Source: an uncultured Lachnospiraceae bacterium (lineage in GTDB: Bacteria; Bacillota; Clostridia; Lachnospirales; Lachnospiraceae). Taken from it: 32,759 nucleotides of DNA. Where the stretch lies: positions 1 to 32,759 of the forward strand of contig CAMOZG010000005.1 of the NCBI GenBank assembly GCA_946630825.1. Reading direction: 5' to 3'. The notes under the pieces were generated by a model that ran no database searches, was not told the DNA's origin, and saw nothing but the letters and a program-made list of their open reading frames with translations. Positions 24,664 through 32,759 of this stretch are shown here, piece after piece (position 1 is the first letter of the stretch; each line of letters begins with the position of its first letter). A program made the translations under genes and the position numbers.

Positions 24664-26655
24664 TTAATACAATTTTGCCCCGGCGGGAATGTGGGGATCC
24701 AGCATAAGAAGATGAAGCACCTCCTCGTCACCCACGTTGTGTACCATGGACAAAAGCATTCCGCAGGAGTCAATACCCATCATGGGACGGGGCGGCAGAT
24801 TTGTGATCGCCACACAGGTCTTGCCCACCAGCTCCTCGGGCTCATAGTAGGCATGGATACCTGAGAGAATAGTTCTGTCCGTACCCGTACCATCATCAAG
24901 GGTAAATCTCAAAAGCTTTTTGGACTTGGGAACAGCCTCACATGCCTTTACCTTTACCGCCCGAAAATCTGACTTTGAGAATGTATCAAAGTCCACCATA
25001 TCCTCAAACAAAGGCTCCACCTTCACATTGGAGAAATCAAGAGGCTCCCCTGAAATTATAGGTGCTCCGGGGATGGATGCAGCAGAAGAACCTGAACCTG
25101 ATGCAGCACCCTCTGACTTCATTGTCGGGAAAAGCAGCACGTCACGGATCGCCTGGCTGTCTGTAAGAAGCATTACCAGCCGGTCAATGCCGTAGCCGAT
25201 ACCACCTGTGGGGGGCATACCTACGGAAAGGGCATTTAAAAAGTCCTCATCTGTATGCTCCGCTTCATCATCTCCGGCAGCGAAAGCCTCCTCCTGAGCC
25301 TCAAATCTCTTTCTCTGATCAATGGGATCATTCAGCTCGGAATAGGCATTGCACATCTCCCAGGTATTTATGAAAAGCTCAAATCTCTCCACCTTTTCGG
25401 GATCATCAGGCTTTTTCTTTGTAAGGGGCGATATTGCCAGAGGATGATCCATAACAAAGGTGGGCTGTATAAGCTCCTTTTCGCAGAACTCCTCGAAAAA
25501 CAGGTTTAATATGTCTCCCTTGCCGTGACGTTCCTCAAATTCCACTCCCTTTTCCTTAGCCACAGCCTTTGCCTCATCATCAGAATGGATCTCATCAAAA
25601 TCCACCCCGGAATACTTTTTCACACATTCGGTCATGGTTATACGCTCAAAGGGCTTGCCGAAATCCAGCTCCACATCACCGTATTTGAATCTGGTGGAGC
25701 CCACCACGGTCTCTGCCAGATGCTTGAACATGGCTTCCGTCAGCTCCATCATACCATAGTAATCGGTATATGCCTGATACAGCTCCATAAGGGTAAATTC
25801 GGGATTGTGTCTGGTATCCACACCCTCATTTCTGAATACCCTGCCGATCTCATATACCCTTTCAAGTCCGCCTACTATGAGTCTCTTAAGATAAAGCTCT
25901 AATGAAATGCGAAGCTTTACGTCCTCATCCAAGGCATTGTAGTGGGTCTCGAAGGGTCTGGCTGCAGCTCCGCCGGGATTGCTTACCAGCATGGGGGTCT
26001 CCACCTCCATAAAGCCCCTGTCATCCAGAAACGACCTTATTTCCTTTAATATCTTTGATCTCTTGATAAAGGTTTCCTTTACCTCAGGATTCATGATCAG
26101 ATCCACATAGCGCTGACGGTATCTGAGATCCGTATCCGTGATCCCGTGGAATTTCTCGGGAAGTATCTGCAAGCTCTTTGACAAAAGAGTAAGCTCCTTG
26201 GCATGAACGGAGATCTCACCGGTCTTGGTATGAAATACAAATCCCTTAACTCCCATGATGTCGCCTACATCATACTTTTTAAACTCGGCATATGCCTCTT
26301 CTCCCAGATCATCCCTGGTCACATATACCTGCATATCTCCATTCTTATCCCTGAGATTAAAAAAGGATGCCTTTCCCATGACACGCTTAAACATCATACG
26401 CCCTGCCAAAGACACCAGCTTTTCCCCGGGTATGTCGTCAATGGAAACCACGAGGTGCTTGCCCTCTTCATCTGTGGGAGGCACAAACTCCAGCGCCTCA
26501 AAATCATCCCTTATATCCGTGGTATGGTGTGTCACATCATACTTTGTAATAACAAAAGGATCCCTGCCTGCCTCCTGCAGAGCCTCAAGCTTTTCTCTTC
26601 TTATCTTAAGCAGCTGGCTTTCATCCTGCTGCCCCTGGTTTTTTACACCTGCCAT
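24664..26655 (-). CDS. lysS: Class II lysyl-tRNA synthetase with C-terminal EMAP/Trbp111-like tRNA-binding domain
   Basis: LysRS core RYVDLIMNPEVKETFIKRS...FMEVETPML...YEIGRVFRNEGVDTRHNPEFT...GIGYGIDRLVMLLT; tail VDFDTFSKSDFRAVKVKACEAVPKSKKLLRFTLDDG...ILSGIHAYYEPEELVGKTCVAITNLPPRPMMGIDSCGMLLS. Confidence 0.97.
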   Translation of the reverse strand: MAGVKNQGQQDESQLLKIRREKLEALQEAGRDPFVITKYDVTHHTTDIRDDFEALEFVPPTDEEGKHLVVSIDDIPGEKLVSLAGRMMFKRVMGKASFFNLRDKNGDMQVYVTRDDLGEEAYAEFKKYDVGDIMGVKGFVFHTKTGEISVHAKELTLLSKSLQILPEKFHGITDTDLRYRQRYVDLIMNPEVKETFIKRSKILKEIRSFLDDRGFMEVETPMLVSNPGGAAARPFETHYNALDEDVKLRISLELYLKRLIVGGLERVYEIGRVFRNEGVDTRHNPEFTLMELYQAYTDYYGMMELTEAMFKHLAETVVGSTRFKYGDVELDFGKPFERITMTECVKKYSGVDFDEIHSDDEAKAVAKEKGVEFEERHGKGDILNLFFEEFCEKELIQPTFVMDHPLAISPLTKKKPDDPEKVERFELFINTWEMCNAYSELNDPIDQRKRFEAQEEAFAAGDDEAEHTDEDFLNALSVGMPPTGGIGYGIDRLVMLLTDSQAIRDVLLFPTMKSEGAASGSGSSAASIPGAPIISGEPLDFSNVKVEPLFEDMVDFDTFSKSDFRAVKVKACEAVPKSKKLLRFTLDDGTGTDRTILSGIHAYYEPEELVGKTCVAITNLPPRPMMGIDSCGMLLSMVHNVGDEEVLHLLMLDPHIPAGAKLY

Positions 26656-26670
26656 TATATTCCTCCTTTG

Positions 26671-26702
26671 AAAAAACCCGCGTCATTGCCGACCCGGGTT
26701 TT
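26671..26702 (-). terminator. Rho-independent terminator after greA, abutting the lysS SD
   Basis: Minus strand AAAACCCG-N14-CGGGTTTT TT; lysS ATG only ~16 nt further on. Confidence 0.75.
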
Positions 26703-26707
26703 GTATC

Positions 26708-27190
26708 TTAATTGGACTTCTGGATCTCAAGAACCTTGTATTTGAATTCACCTGCCTCAGTCACTGCTGTGACAGTGTCACCAACCTTGGCTCCGATAAG
26801 AGCTGCACCCACAGGTGATTCATTTGAGATCTTGCCCTTTAAGCTGTTTGCTTCTGTAGAGCCAACGATCTTGTATTCCAGCTCTTCGTTGTATTCTATG
26901 TCAAGTATCCTGACCTTTGCACCGATATTGATCTTGTCGGTCTCAACTTCTTCTTCTACAACCACCTCAACATTTTTTAAGATGGCTTCGATCTGCTCTA
27001 TACGTGCCTCGATATCACGCTGCTCATCCTTTGCAGCATCATACTCAGCATTCTCAGATAGGTCGCCCTGTTCCCTGGCCTCTTTTATTTTGGCGGCGAT
27101 CTCTTTTCGTTTGACCACCTTCAGATCCTGTAACTCCTCCTCAAGCTGTTTTACACCTTCGTATGTCATTACATGCTTCTTTGTTTCCAT
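26708..27190 (-). CDS. greA: Transcription elongation factor GreA
   Basis: MTYEGVKQLEEELQDLKVVKRKEIAAKIKEAREQGDLSENAEYDAAKDEQ...NESPVGAALIGAKVGDTV. Confidence 0.97.
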   Translation of the reverse strand: METKKHVMTYEGVKQLEEELQDLKVVKRKEIAAKIKEAREQGDLSENAEYDAAKDEQRDIEARIEQIEAILKNVEVVVEEEVETDKINIGAKVRILDIEYNEELEYKIVGSTEANSLKGKISNESPVGAALIGAKVGDTVTAVTEAGEFKYKVLEIQKSN

Positions 27191-27299
27191 AGCACCTATC
27201 CCTTTCTGTATATATTGTAACAGGGAAACAAAATCCCCTGTCTCGTGCCGTATACAGGCTTATCTGCTGTTCATGCCTACACAGCCACAACATTTTATA

Positions 27300-28277
27300 C
27301 TAACCTATCTCCTTTGTCAAGGCGCACAATTCCTCATAATTCTCCACCGAACAAAGGCTTCCTCTAAGTCTGGTGGCGTTTTTAAAACCTGTGGTATACC
27401 AGGCGGCGTGCTTTCGCATCTCCCTTATGCCCAGGTACTCTCCCCGGTAATCTATCTGCATTTTAGCATGGCGCAAAAGCATCCTTTTCATCTCCTCTGC
27501 ATCCACCCTGCCGGGTTCTTCACCGGTATCTTGGCATTTAAGTATCCTGTCAAATATCCAGGGATCACCTCTTGAGGCACGACCGATCATAAACCCGTCG
27601 CAGCCCGTCAGCTCATACATCTTTTTTACATCCGAAAAGCCCTTTATATCCCCGTTTCCAAAAACCGGTATTGACACAGCCTCCTTGACTTCCCTTATGA
27701 TATCCCAGTCGGCATTGCCGGAATAATACTGCTCCCGGGTCCTTCCGTGTACTGCCACTGCCATGGCTCCCCCGGCTTCGGCAGCCTTTGCCACCTCCAC
27801 TGCATTGACATGATCTTCGTCAAAGCCCCGGCGGATCTTGACTGTAACTGGCTTTTTGGTTTTCTTTGATACCGCCTTTACTATGCGCTCCACCAAAGCA
27901 GGATCCTTCATCAGTGCAGAGCCCTCTCCGTTGTTTACAACCTTTGGTACGGGACAGCCCATGTTTATATCCAGAATATCGTTTTTTTCCTCCTCCAGCA
28001 TGGCTGCCGCCTCTCCCATGACATCCGGCTCGCAGCCAAATATCTGCAGGGATATGGGGTGCTCCGACTCATCTGTTTCAGTCATTGCCCGAGTCTTTTT
28101 ATTTTTGTATGTAACAGCCTTGGCGCTGATCATCTCCATACATAAAAGCCCCGCTCCCTGTTCTTTGCACAGCAAACGAAATGGCAGGTCGCATACGCCT
28201 GCCATGGGTGCAAGTATCAGATTGTTGGGAAGGGTCACATCTCCTATCGCGACCTCCCTTATGGGTCTATCTGCCAT
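27300..28277 (-). CDS. dusB: tRNA dihydrouridine synthase DusB
   Basis: [24 protein letters not shown]...[25 protein letters not shown]...[13 protein letters not shown]...[18 protein letters not shown] at 28277 (track starts at an upstream TTG). Confidence 0.95.
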   Translation of the reverse strand: MADRPIREVAIGDVTLPNNLILAPMAGVCDLPFRLLCKEQGAGLLCMEMISAKAVTYKNKKTRAMTETDESEHPISLQIFGCEPDVMGEAAAMLEEEKNDILDINMGCPVPKVVNNGEGSALMKDPALVERIVKAVSKKTKKPVTVKIRRGFDEDHVNAVEVAKAAEAGGAMAVAVHGRTREQYYSGNADWDIIREVKEAVSIPVFGNGDIKGFSDVKKMYELTGCDGFMIGRASRGDPWIFDRILKCQDTGEEPGRVDAEEMKRMLLRHAKMQIDYRGEYLGIREMRKHAAWYTTGFKNATRLRGSLCSVENYEELCALTKEIG

Positions 28278-29049
28278 TTTTCTTGTCCTGCTTTTCAAAA
28301 ACCATCCGTATACCTATGAGGGTAAGATCAGGATTGTATACATCTATGCACTGGGCTTCCTCTGAGATCATCTTGCCCAGACCGCCTGTAGCCACCACCT
28401 TTACATCCTTATAGCCTGACTCCTCGATCATCCGTCTCACCACATATTCCGTCTGACCTATCTGACCATATACCAGTCCTGCCTGCATGGAGGTCACTGT
28501 CTCCTTTGCCAATATGGAAGGGGGCTTTACTATCTCCACCTCCGGCAGCTTGGCTGCGTCCTGCCACAGCGCCTTGGCTGACATCCTGATACCCGGAGCT
28601 GTAACACCTGCCACAAAGGCTCCGCTTTTGTCCACCAGATCATAGGTGGTTGCCGTGCCGTAATCCAGTACCAAAACCGGTCCCCCATAGAGCCCGTATG
28701 CTCCTGCGGCATCAACGATACGATCCGCGCCGATCTGCTTGGGATTCTCTGTGGCGATCCTTATTCCTGTCCTGACTCCCGCCTCAACTATCAGCGGATT
28801 CACATGGAAGTATTTTATGATCCCGCTGGTGAGAGAGTGCATAACCGCAGGCACCACGCTGGCTATCACTGCATCCGTGATCCCCTCGTGGCTTAAGCCA
28901 TTCATTGCCATTACATCCCTTATGGATATCCCATACTCATCCGAAGTCCGGGTGGTCCTGGTGGTCAGTCTGAACCTGCCCAAAAGCTTTTCTTTGTCAA
29001 AGACCCCCAGGGTTATGTTTGTATTTCCCACATCAACTGCTAAAAGCAT
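28267..29049 (-). CDS. coaX: Type III pantothenate kinase
   Basis: [18 protein letters not shown]...TSDEYG...ASVVPAV...[41 protein letters not shown] at 29049 with SD AAGGAG. Confidence 0.95.
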   Translation of the reverse strand: MLLAVDVGNTNITLGVFDKEKLLGRFRLTTRTTRTSDEYGISIRDVMAMNGLSHEGITDAVIASVVPAVMHSLTSGIIKYFHVNPLIVEAGVRTGIRIATENPKQIGADRIVDAAGAYGLYGGPVLVLDYGTATTYDLVDKSGAFVAGVTAPGIRMSAKALWQDAAKLPEVEIVKPPSILAKETVTSMQAGLVYGQIGQTEYVVRRMIEESGYKDVKVVATGGLGKMISEEAQCIDVYNPDLTLIGIRMVFEKQDKKNGR

Positions 29050-29053
29050 AACA

Positions 29054-29395
29054 TCAATCTCCTTCATCCTCTCCCAGAAAAAACACCTTAAAATAAGTTT
29101 CCAGGGATTCAAAAAGCTCCGACTTTACTCTTCGAAGCTGCTTGATCTTAAGTACGGATCCTATCTCATCATACAAAAGGTCATTCTCCTCCGCCTCGGT
29201 GGAGAGGTTCAGACTGCCCTCATCATCAAAGGACAGGGTGAGTATACCTCCTATCTCCTCCGTATAAATGACACACATTGCTTTAAGCTCATCCTTCACA
29301 GGCTGGGGAAGCTGGTCAAAGTCGGGATTCAGATAGTATTTTTTTTCGTATTTATTTGAAACGCATAAAACCACGTCATCCTGATACATACTCAT
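29054..29395 (-). CDS. Uncharacterised protein (possibly a Lachnospiraceae-type DUF, DUF6145-like)
   Basis: [60 protein letters not shown]...[12 protein letters not shown]; in tight operon. Family name recalled from memory, unverified. Confidence 0.7.
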   Translation of the reverse strand: MSMYQDDVVLCVSNKYEKKYYLNPDFDQLPQPVKDELKAMCVIYTEEIGGILTLSFDDEGSLNLSTEAEENDLLYDEIGSVLKIKQLRRVKSELFESLETYFKVFFLGEDEGD

Positions 29396-29413
29396 ATCAC
29401 TAGATCCTCGTAA

Positions 29414-29443
29414 CTATTCATAACCTGCTTCGCTCCTGAATAG
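29414..29443. repeat. Intergenic inverted repeat (REP-like candidate)
   Basis: CTATTCA-TAACCTGCTTCGCTCC-TGAATAG: perfect 7-bp arms, 16-nt loop, 3 nt after the birA stop codon. Confidence 0.55.
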
Positions 29444-29445
29444 CT

Positions 29446-30219
29446 TCATACATATCCGTATATTCCCCGTACAGACACCTCTCCCGAGTCCACCTGCACT
29501 TCTTTCTCATCTGTCATTATATGAAGCCTGCCTGTCTCATCCATGAAAAGCGCTTCACCCTCAAAGGGAGCTATGGGATCCATGACACGGACTCTTCTGC
29601 CCTTGTTTACCAGATGATCATTATAATACTCCAGCACCGTGCTCAGATCCCTTTTTTCCAAAAATTCTGTATACAACTTTAAAAAGCTTTCCCATATACA
29701 GCTTATTATCTGTCCGCAGTGGGACTTTATAAGCAGTTTTTCTCTCAAAAGCTCCAGGTCTATGGAAGTTGCCATCCCGGCTATGGCAGGATCAAATTCC
29801 TTGATATGGACATTGACCCCTATACCCACTACCACATGATCCACCCCTCCGTCAGGGCTTAGTGTAAGCTCTGTCAATATACCGCAGACCTTTTTGTCTT
29901 TTATCAGCACATCATTGGGCCATTTGATCCCCGCCTCAAGACCGTACAGATCCTCAATGGTCCGACTTACTGCCACCGCTGCAATGGGTGTGATCCTGGG
30001 TATGATATCCGGCGGTACCTCCCTCGGAAAGAGTATCATACTTGTAGAAACAGAACTGCCCTTGGGAGAGCTCCACTCATGCCCGCTCCGCCCTTTGCCT
30101 TTCGTCTGCATACCGGCGGACAAAACCTCATGATCGTGGCACTCCCCCCGGGCTGCCCTGCGTTTTAATTCATCATTTGTAGAATCTATCTCGTCTATAT
30201 ATTCGTAGCTTATGTTCAT
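29446..30219 (-). CDS. birA: Biotin-[acetyl-CoA-carboxylase] ligase, catalytic domain only (no N-terminal HTH)
   Basis: [16 protein letters not shown]...[23 protein letters not shown]...[21 protein letters not shown]...[10 protein letters not shown]. Confidence 0.95.
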   Translation of the reverse strand: MNISYEYIDEIDSTNDELKRRAARGECHDHEVLSAGMQTKGKGRSGHEWSSPKGSSVSTSMILFPREVPPDIIPRITPIAAVAVSRTIEDLYGLEAGIKWPNDVLIKDKKVCGILTELTLSPDGGVDHVVVGIGVNVHIKEFDPAIAGMATSIDLELLREKLLIKSHCGQIISCIWESFLKLYTEFLEKRDLSTVLEYYNDHLVNKGRRVRVMDPIAPFEGEALFMDETGRLHIMTDEKEVQVDSGEVSVRGIYGYV

Positions 30220-31205
30220 TTCAGTGTCGCGTACATTATTGCCTTAATGGAGTGCATCCGATTTTCAGCCTCATCAAAAACTATGGATCTGTCGCTTTCA
30301 AAAACCTGATCCGTTACCTCAAGCTCGTCCAGCCCGAATTTCTCATACACCTGTCTGCCTACCTCTGTTTCCAGATTGTGGTATGAGGGAAGACAGTGCA
30401 TAAACTTTGCATCAGCTTTAGCGTAGGAAAATGCCTTTTCATTGACCTGATAGGGCTTAAGAGCTCTTATCCTCTCTGCCCAGGCTTCTTCCGGTTCACC
30501 CATGGATACCCATATGTCCGTATATATCACATCCGCATTGCGGCATCCCACTGCCACATTATCCGTAAGGGTCACGCTGCCTCCGCTTTTTTCAGCCAGC
30601 TTCTTTGCCTGATCCACCAGAAAGCTTTCCGGGTAGTATCTGGGATCCGTGCAAGCCACAAAATCCATTCCCAGCTTGGCACAGGTCACCATCAGTGAAT
30701 TACCCATATTGAATCTGGCATCACCCATATATACAAAGCGGATACCCTTAAGTTTGCCAAAATGCTCCCGGATGGTAAGCATATCAGCTATCATCTGGGT
30801 GGGATGGGACTGATCCGTAAGACCGTTCCACACGGGAACTCCCGCATATTCAGCCAGCTCATCCACTATATCCTGCCCATAGCCTCTGTACTCTATCCCG
30901 TCAAACATACGACCCAGCACTCTGGCTGTATCTGCTATGCTTTCCTTTCTGCCTATCTGTGACCCGTCAGGATCCAGATAGGTGACCTGCATCCCCAGAT
31001 CATGGGCTGCCACCTCAAAGGAACAGCGGGTACGGGTACTTGTCTTTTCAAAGATAAGGACTATATTTTTTCCTTCCAGATCTCTGTGAGCTATGCCCTT
31101 TTTCTTTTTTTCCTTGAGCTCTGCTGCCAGATCAATAAGATACTCCAGCTCCTCAGCCGAAAAATCCATGATCTTTAAAAAGCTTTTTCCCTTAAGATCC
31201 ACCAT
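30216..31205 (-). CDS. argF: Ornithine carbamoyltransferase
   Basis: [37 protein letters not shown]...[23 protein letters not shown]...[10 protein letters not shown]; 4-bp ATGA overlap with birA. Confidence 0.97.
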   Translation of the reverse strand: MVDLKGKSFLKIMDFSAEELEYLIDLAAELKEKKKKGIAHRDLEGKNIVLIFEKTSTRTRCSFEVAAHDLGMQVTYLDPDGSQIGRKESIADTARVLGRMFDGIEYRGYGQDIVDELAEYAGVPVWNGLTDQSHPTQMIADMLTIREHFGKLKGIRFVYMGDARFNMGNSLMVTCAKLGMDFVACTDPRYYPESFLVDQAKKLAEKSGGSVTLTDNVAVGCRNADVIYTDIWVSMGEPEEAWAERIRALKPYQVNEKAFSYAKADAKFMHCLPSYHNLETEVGRQVYEKFGLDELEVTDQVFESDRSIVFDEAENRMHSIKAIMYATLK

Positions 31206-31206
31206 A

Positions 31207-32133
31207 CTAATTCTCCTTCTTATCTGTCAGCACTTCCTTAATGGAGGTGGCAAGTCCAGCCACTCCTGCTATATCGGAGGGGATGATGACCTTGGTAGAC
31301 TTGCCGTCTGCCGCCCTGCCAAATGCCTCCAATGATTTAAGTGTGAGTACACTTTCGTCAGCCTGTGCCTCCTTTAACATCTTAAGTCCGTCGGCATTTG
31401 CCTGCTGAACCTTAAGGATGGCTTCTGCCTGACCTTCTGCCTCACGGATGGTAGCCTCCTTTTTAGCCTCGGCACGGAGTATGGCTGCCTGCTTCTCTGC
31501 CTCTGCATCCAAAATAGCGGATTCCTTTTTACCCTCGGCAATAAGGATGGTGGATTTCTTTTCACCCTCTGCCTTAAGGATGGCTTCACGGCGCTCACGC
31601 TCTGCCTTCATCTGCTTTTCCATTGCCTCTTTTATTGCAGCGGGAGGAATAATATTCTTAAGCTCCACTCTGTTGATCTTGATACCCCAGGGGTCTGTAG
31701 CCACATCTAAAGCAGATCTCATCTGGGTATTGATGGTCTCACGGGATGTAAGTGTCTGATCCAGCTCCAGCTCACCGATAACATTTCTGAGGGTGGTTGC
31801 TGTAAGATTTTCTATAGCCATCAGTGGATTTTCCACACCATAGCAGTAAAGCCTGGGGTCAGTGATCTGATAGTATACCACTGTGTCTATCTGCATGGTA
31901 ACGTTATCCTTGGTGATAACCGGCTGAGGAGGAAAATCCAAAACCATCTCCTTAAGGTTCACGTTTTTAGCAACTCTGTCTATGATGGGCGCCTTGATAT
32001 GAAGTCCCACTGGCCAGGTCGCCTGATAGGCTCCAAGCCTCTCCACCACATATGCATGGGCCTGGGGTACGATCCTAATACATGAGATCAAAATAATCAT
32101 TACAATAACTACCAAAATTAAAAATGCCGGCAT
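31207..32133 (-). CDS. SPFH/Band 7 (stomatin/QmcA-like) membrane protein
   Basis: N-terminal [77 protein letters not shown]-terminal Ala/Glu coiled coil. Confidence 0.95.
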   Translation of the reverse strand: MPAFLILVVIVMIILISCIRIVPQAHAYVVERLGAYQATWPVGLHIKAPIIDRVAKNVNLKEMVLDFPPQPVITKDNVTMQIDTVVYYQITDPRLYCYGVENPLMAIENLTATTLRNVIGELELDQTLTSRETINTQMRSALDVATDPWGIKINRVELKNIIPPAAIKEAMEKQMKAERERREAILKAEGEKKSTILIAEGKKESAILDAEAEKQAAILRAEAKKEATIREAEGQAEAILKVQQANADGLKMLKEAQADESVLTLKSLEAFGRAADGKSTKVIIPSDIAGVAGLATSIKEVLTDKKEN

Positions 32134-32161
32134 GATACTCCACCTCCCTAATTCTTTCTTG

Positions 32162-32178
32162 AAACATTGCTAATGTTT
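32162..32178. repeat. Palindrome AAACATT-GCT-AATGTTT in the SPFH/trmL divergent intergenic region
   Basis: Perfect 7-bp arms with 3-nt spacer. Confidence 0.85.
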
Positions 32179-32191
32179 AAATAAAATGGTA

Positions 32192-32205
32192 GCGAATATA
32201 TTCGC
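32192..32205. repeat. Perfect 14-bp palindrome GCGAATATATTCGC in the SPFH/trmL divergent intergenic region
   Basis: Self-complementary over all 14 bases; flanked by TGGT/ACCA. Confidence 0.9.
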
Positions 32206-32271
32206 ACCACAAATCTGATTATAATAAAAACACTTTAAAACTACAAGCACAAAGGAGATAATACGGATCAT

Positions 32272-32759
32272 ATGAATATAATACTGCACGAACCGGAAAA
32301 TCCTCTCAACACCGGAAACATAGGACGCACCTGTGTCGCCACAGGCAGCAGTCTGCATCTGATAGAGCCTCTGGGATTTTTTCTGACAAGTAAATATATC
32401 AAAAGAGCCGGCATGGATTACTGGGACAGGCTTGATGTAAAAAGATATGACGACTGGAATGATTTTCTGGATAAAAACCCGGATGCCGTGATATACTACG
32501 CCACCACCAAGGCTAAAAAGATCTATACCGAGGTAAGCTTTAAGCCCACGGATTATATCATGTTCGGAAAGGAATCTGCAGGCATCCCGGAAGAGATACT
32601 CATACAGCACCCTGACAACTGCATCAGGATACCCATGGCTGGTGAAGAGCGCTCCTTAAATCTGGCAAATTCCGTGGCGATCATCCTTTATGAAGCACTG
32701 CGTCAGAATAACTTTACTGATCTTACCACCACAGGCAAGCTTCACAGACTTTCCTGGGA
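32272..32759 (+). CDS. trmL: tRNA (cytidine(34)-2'-O)-methyltransferase TrmL (SPOUT), 3' end outside window
   Basis: Translated directly: MNIILHEPENPLNTGNIGRTCVATGSSLHLIEPLGFFLTSKYIKRAGMDYWDRLDVKRYDDWNDFLDKNPDAVIYYATTKAKKIYTEVSFKPTDYIMFGKESAGIPEEILIQHPDNCIRIPMAGEERSLNLANSVAIILYEALRQ...; SD AGGAG; no stop before window end. Confidence 0.93.
   Translation, partial: MNIILHEPENPLNTGNIGRTCVATGSSLHLIEPLGFFLTSKYIKRAGMDYWDRLDVKRYDDWNDFLDKNPDAVIYYATTKAKKIYTEVSFKPTDYIMFGKESAGIPEEILIQHPDNCIRIPMAGEERSLNLANSVAIILYEALRQNNFTDLTTTGKLHRLSW

Noticed and set aside
26712-27575. 287-aa plus-strand ORF
   Set aside because: Antisense to greA and dusB, both strongly conserved; low-complexity Ser/Phe-rich translation typical of shadow ORFs.
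28739-29359. 206-aa plus-strand ORF
   Set aside because: Antisense to coaX and the downstream unknown gene; no motif support.
32170-32610. 146-aa minus-strand ORF
   Set aside because: Antisense to the clear trmL coding sequence and extends into the divergent promoter region.
1-32759. CRISPR arrays, transposases, prophage, toxin-antitoxin or defence islands
   Set aside because: No spaced direct repeats or matching protein motifs seen; essentially all sequence is accounted for by core genes and short intergenic regions.

Overview
The window looks like a chromosomal housekeeping region of a Clostridia/Lachnospiraceae-type Firmicute. No rRNA, CRISPR array, prophage or IS element was seen. Most genes lie on the minus strand and serve translation or core metabolism: an S1-domain protein, tadA, rsmA/ksgA, tatD, metG, rpsF-ssb-rpsR, tyrS, ybaK, lysS, greA, dusB, coaX, birA, argF and an SPFH protein. 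Plus-strand genes are surE (partial), an NrdG-type radical SAM activase, pyk, a small Cys-rich protein and trmL (partial, missing from the ORF track). Two tRNAs are on the minus strand: Ala-GGC and Pro-TGG. The most interesting item is an 897-aa fusion at 8951-11644. It joins a TetM/EF-G-like ribosomal GTPase to a C-terminal YacP/Rae1-type NYN endoribonuclease domain; stand-alone Rae1 cleaves mRNA in the ribosomal A site. The fusion lies between two GGDEF genes and overlaps the upstream one by 8 bp. Other items: LysRS carries a C-terminal EMAP/Trbp111-type tRNA-binding domain that the MetRS in the window lacks; terminator hairpins abut the Shine-Dalgarno sites of metG, lysS and an aldo/keto reductase gene; the Cys-tRNA(Pro) deacylase gene ybaK lies just upstream of a tRNA-Pro gene; and several perfect palindromes lie in promoter regions. 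All identifications come from reading motifs by eye; no database search was run.
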